The notes: generated from the letters alone by a model not told the origin. Numbered from the stretch's first letter, positions 26,451 through 34,809 are shown. The stretch is 64,000 bases of DNA from Streptomyces roseirectus (GCF_014489635.1 NZ_CP060828.1:1798001-1862000), one strand, 5' to 3'. Numbers and translations: made by a program.

Positions 26451-27656
26451 ATGGCACGCCTCGCGCAGACCGCCGGCCTCACCGACGTGCAGGCCGAAAT
26501 CCTGTCCACCGTACGGGACTTCGTCGACAAGGAGATCATCCCGGTCGCGACGGAGCTGGAGCACCGGGACGAGTATCCGCAGCAGATCGTGGACGGGCTC
26601 AAGGAGTTGGGCCTGTTCGGGCTGATGATCCCGGAGGAGTACGGCGGTCTGGGCGAGTCGCTGCTGACGTACGCGCTGTGCGTGGAGGAGATCGCCCGGG
26701 GCTGGATGTCGGTGTCCGGGATCATCAACACGCACTTCATCGTGGCGTACATGCTCAAGCAGCACGGCACGAAGGAGCAGAAGGAGCACTTCCTGCCGCG
26801 GATGGCCGCAGGGGACGTCAGGGGCGCGTTCTCGATGTCGGAGCCGGGCCTGGGTTCCGACGTGTCGGCGATCACGTCGAAGGCGGTCAGGGACGGCGAC
26901 GAGTACGTCCTGAACGGCCAGAAGATGTGGCTGACGAACGGCGGGACGTCGTCACTGGTCGCCGTTCTCGTGCGAAGTGACGAAGGACACCCGGAGGGTA
27001 CGGCGCCCCACAAGTCGATGACGACGTTCCTGATCGAGAAGGAGCCGGGCTTCGGCGAGGTCCGGCCGGGCCTGACGATCCCCGGCAAGATCGACAAGAT
27101 GGGGTACAAGGGGGTCGACACGACCGAACTGGTCATGACTGACCTGCGCCTTCCGGCCGACCGCGTGCTCGGCGGCGCCACCGGCCGAGGTTTTTACCAA
27201 ATGATGGACGGCGTCGAGGTTGGCCGCGTGAATGTCGCGGCGCGTGGCTGCGGCGTCGCTCAGCGTGCCTTCGAGTTGGGTGTCCGGTACGCCCAGCAAC
27301 GTCACACCTTCGGCAAGCCGATCGCCCAGCACCAGGCGATCCAGTTCAAGCTCGCGGAGATGGCTACCAAGGTCGAGGCCGCCCATGCGATGATGGTCAA
27401 TGCGGCACGCAAAAAGGACTCGGGTGAGCGAAACGACCTGGAGGCCGGGATGGCGAAGTACCTCGCCTCCGAGTACTGCAAGGAGGTGGTCGAGGACGCT
27501 TTCCGGATCCACGGCGGCTACGGCTTCTCCAAGGAGTACGAGATCGAGCGCCTGTACCGCGAGGCGCCGATGCTCCTGATCGGTGAAGGCACCGCCGAGA
27601 TCCAGAAAATGATCATCGGCCGAAGGTTGCTCGAAGAGTATCGATTCCAGGGCTAG
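26451..27656 (+). CDS. Acyl-CoA dehydrogenase, probable methylsuccinyl-CoA dehydrogenase
   Basis: The 401-residue flavoprotein shows the ACAD signatures GAFSMSEPGLGSDVS (FAD and acyl contact), MWLTNGG, RHTFGKPIAQHQAIQ, and the C-terminal REAPMLLIGEGTAEIQ. Its Glu is the likely catalytic base, placed as in short-chain ACADs. It begins six bp after the hydratase and ends the ccr operon. Oxidation of (2S)-methylsuccinyl-CoA to mesaconyl-CoA is the only step of the pathway otherwise missing here, so that assignment is by context. It lacks the ~150-residue N-terminal extension of the alphaproteobacterial enzyme. Confidence 0.88.
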   Translation: MARLAQTAGLTDVQAEILSTVRDFVDKEIIPVATELEHRDEYPQQIVDGLKELGLFGLMIPEEYGGLGESLLTYALCVEEIARGWMSVSGIINTHFIVAYMLKQHGTKEQKEHFLPRMAAGDVRGAFSMSEPGLGSDVSAITSKAVRDGDEYVLNGQKMWLTNGGTSSLVAVLVRSDEGHPEGTAPHKSMTTFLIEKEPGFGEVRPGLTIPGKIDKMGYKGVDTTELVMTDLRLPADRVLGGATGRGFYQMMDGVEVGRVNVAARGCGVAQRAFELGVRYAQQRHTFGKPIAQHQAIQFKLAEMATKVEAAHAMMVNAARKKDSGERNDLEAGMAKYLASEYCKEVVEDAFRIHGGYGFSKEYEIERLYREAPMLLIGEGTAEIQKMIIGRRLLEEYRFQG

Positions 27657-27668
27657 ATATACCGGTTG

Positions 27669-27701
27669 GGGGTGTTTTCTTCGAGAAGAAGGTCACACCC
27701 C
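27669..27701 (+). terminator. Bulged hairpin terminating the ccr operon
   Basis: GGGGTGT pairs with ACACCCC and an inner TTCTTC pairs with GAAGAA, forming a 13-bp bulged hairpin beginning 12 bp after the dehydrogenase stop. No T-run follows; actinobacterial terminators often lack one. It separates the pathway operon from psd-pssA. Confidence 0.5.
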
Positions 27702-27827
27702 GTCAACCCGTCTCAGCCGCCGACTCGTCTTCCTGGCTTACCCAGTTGTGGTCGTGAACCGCTACGATCGCCGGAAAGCCGCCGTCCCCCGTTCAGAGCG
27801 CGGCATCATCCGCTACGAAGGTCATCC

Positions 27828-28484
27828 ATGCCCCACAGCCAAACCTCTGCACCTCGCGACAGCCTCGCCGGCGTACGCCTTGCGCGCGGAGCATCGCCGT
27901 GGCTTCTCCCGACCGTCGCCACCGCAGCCGTCAGCCTGGTCCGCGCCCGCCGCTCGGGCGCCGCGAAGGCAGTCGCCGTGCCCGCCACCGCGCTCGCGGC
28001 GGGCATGCTGTGGTTCTTCCGCGACCCCGAGCGAGAGATCGCCTCGGGCCGGGTCATCTCCCCCGCCGACGGCGTGGTGCAGAGCATCATGCCGTGGAAG
28101 GACGGGCGCACCCGGGTCGCGATCTTCATGAGCCCGCTCAACGTCCACGTCAACCGCGCGCCCCTCGCGGGCACGGTGACGTCCGTGGAGCACGTGCCGG
28201 GCGGTTTCGTCCCGGCGTTCAACAAGGAGAGCGAGCACAACGAGCGGGTCGTCTGGCACTTCGACACCGAGCTCGGTGACATCGAGATGATCCAGATCGC
28301 CGGCACGGTCGCCCGCCGCATCGTCCCCTACATCCCCGAGGGCACGAAGGTCGAGCAGGGCGAGCGCATCGGTCTGATCCGGTTCGGTTCGCGCGTGGAC
28401 GTCTACCTGCCCGAGGGTATCGAGGCCGCCGTCGAGGTCGGGCAGAAGACCGTTGCGGGGGTGACTCGTCTTGACCGTGATTGA
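27828..28484 (+). CDS. psd: Phosphatidylserine decarboxylase proenzyme
   Basis: Psd makes phosphatidylethanolamine at the membrane. The 218-residue proenzyme is of the short class (about 200-240 aa). It has an N-terminal membrane-associating segment (about 25-60), WFFRDPEREI, VISPADGVVQSI, MSPLNVHVNRAP with the catalytic Asp/His region, and RFGSRVDVYLP, where the Gly-Ser bond is self-cleaved to form the pyruvoyl group. ATG 27828 follows GAAGG at 6 nt. The 3' end overlaps pssA by 14 bp, giving tight co-expression of the two steps of PE synthesis. Longer in-frame starts upstream are not credible because the extra residues are basic and unstructured. Confidence 0.92.
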   Translation: MPHSQTSAPRDSLAGVRLARGASPWLLPTVATAAVSLVRARRSGAAKAVAVPATALAAGMLWFFRDPEREIASGRVISPADGVVQSIMPWKDGRTRVAIFMSPLNVHVNRAPLAGTVTSVEHVPGGFVPAFNKESEHNERVVWHFDTELGDIEMIQIAGTVARRIVPYIPEGTKVEQGERIGLIRFGSRVDVYLPEGIEAAVEVGQKTVAGVTRLDRD

Positions 28485-29325
28485 CCCTGAGACGCAGACC
28501 GGCTGGGTGCCGGAGGCCGACGACGCGGACGACGAGGAGGAGATGCCCCTCTCGCTGCGGCTGTCGATAGCGGACGCCCTGACGCTCGGCAACGCCACCT
28601 GCGGCTTCATGGCGGTGTACTTCACCACCACCGGCATCCTCATCCCGCACCTCACCGGCAGCCAGGAGACCGGCATGGCGCGCAGCAGCGCGGCCACCGC
28701 GGTCATCCTGATGCTGTGCGCGGCGGTCTTCGACCTGTTCGACGGCCTGGTCGCCCGCAAGCTGCGCTCGTCCCCGATGGGCGCGGAGCTGGACAACCTC
28801 TCCGACCTGGTCAGCTTCGGTCTGGCCCCGGCGTACTTCGTCCTCGTCTACGGCATGGTCGCCAACGACGCGCACCAGCGGGTGGCGGCGGTCGGCGCGG
28901 TCGTGGTGCTGCTCGCGGTGGTGCTCAGACTCGCGCGCTTCTCGTGCGTGACGCCCGCGAACGGCATGTTCCAGGGCATGCCGTCGCCGTTCGGCGCGCT
29001 GACGGTCGTCGCGATCGTCCTGCTGGAGCTGCCTTTCGTGGCGACGCTCCTGGCGATCGTCGGGACGGCCTGGCTGATGGTGAGCCGCGTCGAGTACCCG
29101 AAGCCGCGCGGGCCGCTCGCGGGGGCGATGCTCTCGTGGATCGTCCTGTCGATGGGCATGCTCGCGGCGTGGGCGTTCGGCGCCCCCGGCGGGCAGCTCC
29201 TCCTCCAGACGGGCTGCGCGCTCCAGCTCGTCATGGGCGCGGTCATCCCCCTGTTCGCCACGGCCCGCCGGGTGAACAACTTCCGCGACAACCGCCGCGA
29301 GGCGCGCACGGCCCAGCTGCCGTAA
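28471..29325 (+). CDS. pssA: CDP-diacylglycerol-serine O-phosphatidyltransferase
   Basis: The 284-residue integral membrane enzyme forms phosphatidylserine from CDP-diacylglycerol and serine. The CDP-alcohol phosphatidyltransferase signature D-x2-D-G-x2-A-R-x8-G-x3-D-x3-D is visible in FDLFDGLVARK...MGAELDNLSD (about residues 88-112). Six to eight hydrophobic helices surround it; an acidic N-terminus (EADDADDEEE) precedes the first. TTG at 28471 is used because GGGGGTGA lies about 6 nt upstream; GTG at 28477 is an alternative. It overlaps psd and is followed by a long hairpin terminator. Confidence 0.92.
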   Translation: MTVIDPETQTGWVPEADDADDEEEMPLSLRLSIADALTLGNATCGFMAVYFTTTGILIPHLTGSQETGMARSSAATAVILMLCAAVFDLFDGLVARKLRSSPMGAELDNLSDLVSFGLAPAYFVLVYGMVANDAHQRVAAVGAVVVLLAVVLRLARFSCVTPANGMFQGMPSPFGALTVVAIVLLELPFVATLLAIVGTAWLMVSRVEYPKPRGPLAGAMLSWIVLSMGMLAAWAFGAPGGQLLLQTGCALQLVMGAVIPLFATARRVNNFRDNRREARTAQLP

Positions 29326-29342
29326 CCGCCCGCCACGCGTAC

Positions 29343-29380
29343 GAAGCGCCCCGGACCTCTTCCAAGGTCCGGGGCGCTTC
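29343..29380. terminator. 16-bp perfect stem-loop, bidirectional terminator
   Basis: Perfect 16-bp arms (29343-29358 and 29365-29380, core GCGCCCCGGACC) flank a CTTCCA loop, 17 bp after pssA and 14 bp before the stop of the convergent glycerate kinase gene. This is the strongest hairpin in the window and probably terminates both transcripts. Confidence 0.8.
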
Positions 29381-29394
29381 GGCGTTCCGCGGGT

Positions 29395-30546
29395 TCAGGC
29401 CGCCAGTTCCCGGCCGATCCGTTCGGCCACCTGCTCCAGGATCGGGCCCGCCTGCGCGATGCACAGGGCGACGTCCGGCTCGACCTCCGTGAGCGGGTAG
29501 GCGCGGCGGATGCCCGCGCCGGCCAGGTCCTGCGGGGTCAGGGCGAGCCGGCCGCAGACGGCGACGACGTCCTTGCCGGCGGCGCGCGCGGCGGCGGCGA
29601 CGCCGGCCGGGGCCTTGCCGTGCAGGGTCTGGGCGTCGAGGGAGCCCTCGCCGGTGATGACGAGGTCGGCACGGGCGAGGGCGGGCGCGAAGCCGAGGAC
29701 GTCGAGCATGACCTCGATGCCGGGGCGGAAGCGGGCGCCGAGCAGCAGCGCGCCGTAGCCGATGCCGCCGGCCGCACCGGCGCCGGGGGCGGCGGCGTGC
29801 GTGGCGGCGTCGGGGCCGAACGCGGTCTCCAGGACCTTCGCGAAGTGGGTGAGGGCGGCGTCGAGGTCTTCGACGTCGTCCGGGGAGGCGCCCTTCTGGG
29901 GGCCGTAGACGGCGGGGGCGCCCGTGGGGCCGGTCAGCGGGTTGTCGACGTCGCTGGCGAGGATGAGGTCGACGTCCTTCAGGCGGGCGTCGAGGCCGGT
30001 CAGGTCGGCGCGGGCGAGGGCGGCGAGGCCGCCTCCGCCGGGGGCGACCGGTTCGCCGTCCGCGTCGAGGAAGCGGGCGCCGAGCGCGGTGAGCATGCCG
30101 GCGCCGCCGTCGGTGGTGGCGCTGCCGCCGACGCCGAAGACGATCGTGCGGGCGCCCGCGTCGAGGGCGGCGCGCAGGAGTTCGCCGGAGCCGTACGTCG
30201 ACGCGGTGAGCGGGGCGAAGACGCCGCGCGGGAGCCGCTGGAGGCCGCTGGCCTCGGCCATCTCGACGACGGCGGTGTCACCGCGCAGCGCGAACGCGGC
30301 GGTGACCTCGTGTCCGAGGGGGCCCGCGACTGCCGCCTCGCGGCGTTCGAAGCCGGCCGCGAGCGCGGCGGCCACCGTGCCGTCGCCGCCGTCCGCGACG
30401 GGCAGCGTCTCCACCTCGACGCCGGGGAGCGCCCTGCGCAGGCCCGCCGTCACCCGCTGCGCGACCTCGACGGCCGTCAGTGAGCCCTTGAACTTGTCCG
30501 CCGCGACGAGCACGTGCCGCCCGCCGTGGTCCGAAGCCTCCGCCAC
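29395..30546 (-). CDS. Glycerate kinase (GarK/GlxK family)
   Basis: The 383-residue kinase phosphorylates D-glycerate to 2-phosphoglycerate. Family signatures: N-terminal LVAADKFKGSLTAVEVA, PVADGGDGT, GPLGHEV, FGVGGSATTDGGAGMLTALG, ASDVDNPLTGP and ITGEGSLDAQTLHGKAP, all in the canonical order. Length is standard. GTG 30546 is preferred because GGGAGACAG directly precedes it. The frame stays open far upstream, but that stretch lies antisense to the Nudix gene and has no family similarity. It would return glyoxylate-derived glycerate to central metabolism. Confidence 0.92.
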   Translation of the reverse strand: MAEASDHGGRHVLVAADKFKGSLTAVEVAQRVTAGLRRALPGVEVETLPVADGGDGTVAAALAAGFERREAAVAGPLGHEVTAAFALRGDTAVVEMAEASGLQRLPRGVFAPLTASTYGSGELLRAALDAGARTIVFGVGGSATTDGGAGMLTALGARFLDADGEPVAPGGGGLAALARADLTGLDARLKDVDLILASDVDNPLTGPTGAPAVYGPQKGASPDDVEDLDAALTHFAKVLETAFGPDAATHAAAPGAGAAGGIGYGALLLGARFRPGIEVMLDVLGFAPALARADLVITGEGSLDAQTLHGKAPAGVAAAARAAGKDVVAVCGRLALTPQDLAGAGIRRAYPLTEVEPDVALCIAQAGPILEQVAERIGRELAA

Positions 30547-30629
30547 CTGTCTCCCATCCCCGCGCCGGTTCACGCCGCTGTGACCATAACCGGAGGACAC
30601 CTTCGCCGTCATGCCCCGTCCGAAGACTG

Positions 30630-30661
30630 GGTTCCGGCTGGTTTCCGGCTGGTTTCCGGCT
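30630..30661. repeat. 11-bp tandem repeat
   Basis: Two perfect copies of GGTTTCCGGCT (30640-30650, 30651-30661) follow one copy shortened by a T (30630-30639), in the divergent gap between the glycerate kinase and Nudix genes. They could be operator iterons or slippage; no known site was recognised. Confidence 0.55.
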
Positions 30662-30738
30662 GGGTGGGGGCTGTGGGCGGGAGGGTGGTTCGGGAGGTTT
30701 TGGGGGTCCTCGGGGAGGTGGCTCGATACGCTGCCGAG

Positions 30739-31230
30739 ATGAGCACTCTTGACTACGCCGCGTACATCGCCTCTCTGCCCCGTATCCTCGCGGGCGCCGC
30801 CGCGCTCTTCCGGGACGGTGAGGGGCGGGTGCTGCTCGTCGAGCCCAACTACCGTGAGGGGTGGGCGCTTCCGGGCGGCACGATCGAGTCGGACACCGGT
30901 GAGACGCCCCGGCAGGGGGCGCGGCGCGAGACCCTGGAGGAGATCGGCCTCGACCGTCCGCTCGGGCGGCTCCTCGCCGTCGACTGGGTGCCCGGCACCG
31001 GCCGTCCGCCGCTGGTGGCCTACGTGTACGACGGGGGTGTGCTCGGCGAGGCGGAGCTCAAGTCGATCCGGCTCCAGGAGGAGGAGCTGCTGTCCTGGAA
31101 GCTCGTGCCCCGCGACGACCTCGCGGCGCATCTGCCCGGCCAGTTGGGGCTACGCGTCCTCGCCGCGCTGGACGCGCTCGCGGACGGGGCGGGGACGGCG
31201 GAGCTGGAGAACGGGCTGCCGGCCTTCTGA
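30739..31230 (+). CDS. Nudix hydrolase
   Basis: The 163-residue protein has the Nudix fold with a modified Nudix box. ETPRQGARRETLEEIG gives the E-x7-R-E-U-x-E-E-x-G part exactly, but GGTIESDTGE has seven rather than five residues between the first Gly and the Glu, a two-residue insertion in the loop. Metal-binding Glu residues are all present, so activity is expected. The substrate (nucleoside diphosphate-X) is unknown. Start ATG 30739 has only a weak CGAG upstream. It is divergent from glycerate kinase. Confidence 0.85.
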   Translation: MSTLDYAAYIASLPRILAGAAALFRDGEGRVLLVEPNYREGWALPGGTIESDTGETPRQGARRETLEEIGLDRPLGRLLAVDWVPGTGRPPLVAYVYDGGVLGEAELKSIRLQEEELLSWKLVPRDDLAAHLPGQLGLRVLAALDALADGAGTAELENGLPAF

Positions 31231-31288
31231 ACGGGGCTGTCGTTGGCGGGTGTTGGCTCTCGTCCGGGCCAACGGGCTGGCAACGTGC

Positions 31289-31489
31289 CTAGCCCTGCTC
31301 GGTGTTGGGCCTGATCTCGACCTCGCGCAGGGCCTCGTCGCGTTCGGCGACGCGGGCCTCTGTGCGGTGGCCGCGCTGGATGTAGTCCCGCAGGACCAGT
31401 TCGACGGCGTCCTGCGGGGTGCCGACCCCGGCCAGCACCATGGCCTCGACGACGAGTTCGGCGTCGAGGGAGACGGAGACCTTTGCCAT
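31289..31489 (-). CDS. VapB-like antitoxin, orphan
   Basis: The 66-residue protein starts MAKVSVSLDAELVVEAMVLAG, the N-terminal strand and helix of ribbon-helix-helix/VapB-type antitoxins (DUF2191-like), followed by DAVELVLRDYIQRG and a charged tail that would contact a toxin. No PIN-domain or other toxin gene is adjacent: the next genes are a convergent Nudix gene and a divergent sirtuin. It may be a solitary regulator or the relic of a toxin-antitoxin pair. The Shine-Dalgarno is weak. Confidence 0.65.
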   Translation of the reverse strand: MAKVSVSLDAELVVEAMVLAGVGTPQDAVELVLRDYIQRGHRTEARVAERDEALREVEIRPNTEQG

Positions 31490-31565
31490 GGCGTGACGCT
31501 ATCACCGGGGCGCGGGGCCGGGATATCCGTTCGCCGGGCCGGGGTCGGAGACCTACGCTCGGCCC

Positions 31566-32291
31566 ATGGCCAAGCCTCTCGTCGCGATCCTCACCGGTGC
31601 CGGTGTCAGCACGGACTCCGGCATCCCCGACTACCGCGGGCCGAACGGACTGTGGCGGCGCGACCCCGGGGTCGAGAAGCTGGTGACGTACGAGTACTAC
31701 ATGGGGGACCCGGAGATCCGGCGCCGCTCGTGGCGGATGCGGCGCGAGAGCGGGGCACTGAGGGCCGAGCCGAACGCCGCGCACCGGGCGATCGTGGAGC
31801 TGGAGTGGTCGGGGGTGCCGGTGCGGGTGCTGACGCAGAACGTGGACGGACTGCACCAGCTCGCCGGGCTGCCCGACCGCAAGGTGCTCGAACTCCACGG
31901 CAGCGCACGCCGGTTCGTGTGCACGGGGTGCGGTGCGCGGGGGCCGATGGAGGACGCCCTCGCGCGGATCGACGCCGGTGAGGACGATCCGCCCTGCCTG
32001 GAGTGCGGCGGCATCCTCAAGTCGGCGACGGTCATGTTCGGCGAACACCTCGACCCGGCCGTCCTCGGCGACGCCCTCGCCATCGCCAAGGCGTGCCAGG
32101 TCTTCTACGCCGTCGGCACGTCCCTCAAGGTCCACCCCGCCGCCGCCCTCGCCGGCGTCGCCGCCGAGCACGGGGCCCGGCTGATCGTCGTCAACGCGGA
32201 GGAGACGCCGTACGACGGGGTCGCGGACGAGGTGGTCAGGGAGCCGATCGGGACGGCGCTGCCCCGGCTGCTGCGGGAGCTGGCCGGGTAG
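31566..32291 (+). CDS. NAD-dependent protein deacylase, sirtuin
   Basis: The 241-residue CobB-type sirtuin removes acyl groups from lysines using NAD. Signatures: TGAGVSTDSGIPDYRGPNGLW (NAD loop), TQNVDGLHQLAG (catalytic-loop Asn/Asp), ELHGSARR (catalytic His), zinc ribbon CTGC with a second CLECGG pair, MFGEHLD, and VGTSLKVHPAA. The SerThr-rich NAD loop and full zinc site indicate an active enzyme. Reversal of lysine acetylation on acyl-CoA synthetases is a common role of the family. It is convergent with ogt, with stops only 9 bp apart. Confidence 0.92.
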   Translation: MAKPLVAILTGAGVSTDSGIPDYRGPNGLWRRDPGVEKLVTYEYYMGDPEIRRRSWRMRRESGALRAEPNAAHRAIVELEWSGVPVRVLTQNVDGLHQLAGLPDRKVLELHGSARRFVCTGCGARGPMEDALARIDAGEDDPPCLECGGILKSATVMFGEHLDPAVLGDALAIAKACQVFYAVGTSLKVHPAAALAGVAAEHGARLIVVNAEETPYDGVADEVVREPIGTALPRLLRELAG

Positions 32292-32300
32292 AACTCCCGT

Positions 32301-32783
32301 TCAGAACAGGGCCGTTCCGCGTTCGAAGTCCAGCAGGCGGCGTTTGCGGGGCAGGCCGCCGCCGTAGCCGGTGAGGTCGCCCGAGGCGCCGATGACGCGG
32401 TGGCAGGGGACGATGATGCCGACGGGGTTCTTGCCGTTGGCGAGGCCGACGGCGCGGGAGGCGCGGGGGTTGCCGAGGGCGTCGGCGAGCTGGCCGTAGG
32501 TGCGGGTCTCGCCGTAGGGGATGGCCCGCAGCTGGGACCAGACGGACTTCTGGAAGTCGGTGCCGTTCAGGGCGAGTTCGAGGGTGAACTCGGTCAACTC
32601 GCCCGCGAAGTACGCCTCCAGCTGGGCCTCGGCCTCCGCGAAGCCGGTGTCGTCGCGGGGGCCGAAGGTCTCCTCCGGCGGGCGGTGGCGCTGGTCGGTC
32701 ATGTAGAGGCCGCACAGGACACCGTCGTCGGCGACGAGGGTGAGCGGGCCGTAGGGGCTGTCGACGACCTTGTGGTGCTTCAT
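32301..32783 (-). CDS. ogt: Methylated-DNA-protein-cysteine methyltransferase
   Basis: The 160-residue suicide DNA-repair protein transfers methyl from O6-methylguanine to Cys127 in the invariant IVPCHRVIG. Upstream are the FQKSVWSQLRAIPYGETRTYGQLA recognition helix and GNPRASRAVGLANGKNP arginine-finger region; the C-terminus has YGGGLPRKRRLLDFE. Length and motifs are those of Ogt. It lies 10 bp downstream of the Ada-AlkA fusion gene on the same strand, forming a two-gene alkylation-repair operon. Confidence 0.95.
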   Translation of the reverse strand: MKHHKVVDSPYGPLTLVADDGVLCGLYMTDQRHRPPEETFGPRDDTGFAEAEAQLEAYFAGELTEFTLELALNGTDFQKSVWSQLRAIPYGETRTYGQLADALGNPRASRAVGLANGKNPVGIIVPCHRVIGASGDLTGYGGGLPRKRRLLDFERGTALF

Positions 32784-32793
32784 GTGAACAACC

Positions 32794-34260
32794 TTAGGCG
32801 GGGAGGAAGTTGATGGGGTGGTCGTCGGTCGCCCACAGGTACTGGACGGCGTAGGCGCGCCAGGGGCGCCAGGCGGCGGCGCGGGCCGTGAGGGCGGCCG
32901 GGGTCGCGGGCAGGCCCAACTCCTGTGCGGCGCGGCGGACTCCGAGGTCGGTGGGGAGGAAGGCGTCGGGGTCGCCGAGGGCGCGCATGGCGATGACGTC
33001 GGCGGTCCAGGGGCCGAGGCCGGGGAGTCGGAGGAGGCGGGCGCGGGTTTCCGGCCAGTCGCTCTCGGGGCCCAAGTGGAGGGTGCCGTCCGCCAGTTGG
33101 GTGACGAGGGTGGTGAACGTCGTGCGGCGGGTGCGGGGCATCGCGAGGGTGTCGGGGTCGAGGGCGGTGAGTGCTTCGGGGGTCGGGAAGAGGTGGGTGA
33201 GGCCGCCCTCGGGGTCGTCCACGGGGTCGCCGTGCGCGGTGACCAGGCGGGCGGCGTGGGTGCGGGCCGCGGCCGTCGAGACCTGCTGGCCGAGGACCGC
33301 GCGGATCGCGAACTCGGGTTCGTCGACGGTGCGGGGGACTCTGCGGCCGGGGGCCTTGTCGACGAGGGGGGCGAGGGCGGGGTCGGTGCGCAACTGGTCG
33401 TCCACGGCGACCGGATCAGCGTCCAGGTCGAGCATGCGGCGGCAGCGGCTGGTCGCGACGGTCAGGTCGCGCAGGTCGCTGAGGGTGAGGCGGCAGGCGA
33501 TGTGGTCGGGGTGCGGGGTGAGGGCGACGATGCCGTGGCCGTACGGGAGGCGCAAGGTTCTGCGCAGGGCGCCGCCGCGCCACTCCTCCACGCCGGGGAC
33601 GGCTGTCGCCGCGAGGTGGCCGAACAGGTTGTCGGGGTTCAGGGGGGCGCGGAACGGGAGCCTCAGCTGGAGCGCGCCGGGGGTCTTGTTCGCCGACTTC
33701 GGTGCGCGGCAGCGGAGTTCGGTGGGTGAGAGGGCGAAGACCTCGCGGACGGTGTCGTTGAACGTCCGGACGGACGAGAAGCCCGCCGCGAACGCCACGT
33801 CCGCCATGGGGAGTTCGCTGGTCTCGATCAGGATCCGTGCGGTCTGGGCACGTTGTGCCCTCGCCAACGCCAGGGGGCCCGCGCCGAGTTCGGCGAGGAG
33901 TTGGCGCTCCACCTGCCGGGTGCTGTACCCGAGTCGGGCGGCCAGTCCCGGCACGCCGTCCCGGTCCACCACGCCGTCCGCGATCAGCCGCATCGCCCTC
34001 GCCACGGCGTCCGCCCGCTGGTTCCACTCCGGCGAGCCCGGGCTCGTGTCCGGCCTGCACCTCTTGCACGCCCTGAACCCCGCCTGCTGACACGCCGCCG
34101 CGCTCGCGTAGAACGTCATGTTCTCCGCCTTCGGCGGCACCGCCGGACAACTCGGCCGGCAGTAGATCCCCGTCGTATACACCGCCGTGAAGAACCACCC
34201 GTCGAACCGCGCGTCCTTCGACCGCACGGCCCGCACACAGCGCTCCCGGTCAGTGTGCAT
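32794..34260 (-). CDS. Ada-type regulator fused to AlkA 3-methyladenine glycosylase
   Basis: The 488-residue fusion has three parts. An Ada N-terminal zinc domain (1-75) has Cys34, Cys38, Cys65 and Cys68 in YCRPSCP and CKRC, where Cys34 would accept methyl from phosphotriesters. An AraC-type HTH (about 85-180) includes YSTRQVERQLLAELGAGP and FAAGFSSVRTFND. An AlkA domain (about 195-488) has the HhH motif LPGLGPWTADVIAMRALGD and catalytic Asp in LPTDLGVRR. It senses alkylation, activates the operon and excises alkylated bases. The C-terminal methyltransferase of classical Ada is supplied by the next gene. MHTDRERC at 34260 is chosen over an in-frame ATG at 34272 by family habit. Confidence 0.92.
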   Translation of the reverse strand: MHTDRERCVRAVRSKDARFDGWFFTAVYTTGIYCRPSCPAVPPKAENMTFYASAAACQQAGFRACKRCRPDTSPGSPEWNQRADAVARAMRLIADGVVDRDGVPGLAARLGYSTRQVERQLLAELGAGPLALARAQRAQTARILIETSELPMADVAFAAGFSSVRTFNDTVREVFALSPTELRCRAPKSANKTPGALQLRLPFRAPLNPDNLFGHLAATAVPGVEEWRGGALRRTLRLPYGHGIVALTPHPDHIACRLTLSDLRDLTVATSRCRRMLDLDADPVAVDDQLRTDPALAPLVDKAPGRRVPRTVDEPEFAIRAVLGQQVSTAAARTHAARLVTAHGDPVDDPEGGLTHLFPTPEALTALDPDTLAMPRTRRTTFTTLVTQLADGTLHLGPESDWPETRARLLRLPGLGPWTADVIAMRALGDPDAFLPTDLGVRRAAQELGLPATPAALTARAAAWRPWRAYAVQYLWATDDHPINFLPA

Positions 34261-34809
34261 CGCGTTCTGCATACCCCCAGCATGGGGCCACCCCGAGGCT
34301 TCGGCTGGCGGAAATCCGACATGGACGTGGGGGTGGGTGACGCAGGGGCCCAGACCAAACGCAGCGAGCTGCACGACACGATCGCGCAGGTCCCGGGGCA
34401 CGTCCCGGAGGAGAGACCGCAGCCGGGGCCGGGGGAACGGGGGCTGGAGCTGAGGGCCGAGGGTCGGGAGCTGAGGGCCGGGAGCTGGGGGCCGGGAGCT
34501 GGGGGCCGGGAGCTGGAGGCCGGAGGCCGGAGGCCGGAGGCAAGGTCGGGAGCCGGGGGTCGGAGGCCGGGAGCCGAAGGCCGGGGGTCGGAGGCCAGGA
34601 GCCGAAGGCCGGGGGTCGGAGGCCAGGAGCCGAAGGCCGGGAGCCGGGGCCGGGAGCCGAAGGTCGGAGGCCGGGGGCCGGGGGCCGGAGGCCGGGGGCC
34701 GGAGGCCGGAGGCAAGGTCGGGGGCGGGGGCCGGAGGCCAAGGGAACCGGCCAGCCTCAGCACGTCGGCGAGGACAGCCGGCTCCAGGGCCGCCGGGGTG
34801 GCGGGGTGG
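34261..34809. repeat. G-rich degenerate repeat tract
   Basis: This 549-bp gap is dominated, from about 34431 to 34745, by imperfect reiterations of short units such as GGAGGCCGGGGGCC, GGGAGCCGAAGG and GGGTCGGAGGCC. Open frames cross it on both strands and encode Pro/Gly/Arg-rich repeats without start sites or family features, so I treat it as non-coding expansion. The first ~170 bp should hold the Ada-AlkA promoter. The same unit recurs at about 35040-35130 on the other side of the spdD-like gene. Confidence 0.6.

Noticed and set aside
31252-31273. GTTGGC...GCCAAC hairpin after the Nudix gene
   Set aside because: Six-bp stem with a 10-nt loop and no T-run is within chance for this base composition.
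34116-34763. Proline-rich open frames on the minus strand (34116-34763 and 34250-34741)
   Set aside because: They arise from translating the G-rich repeat tract, partly overlap the Ada-AlkA gene antisense, and have no ribosome-binding site or family features.
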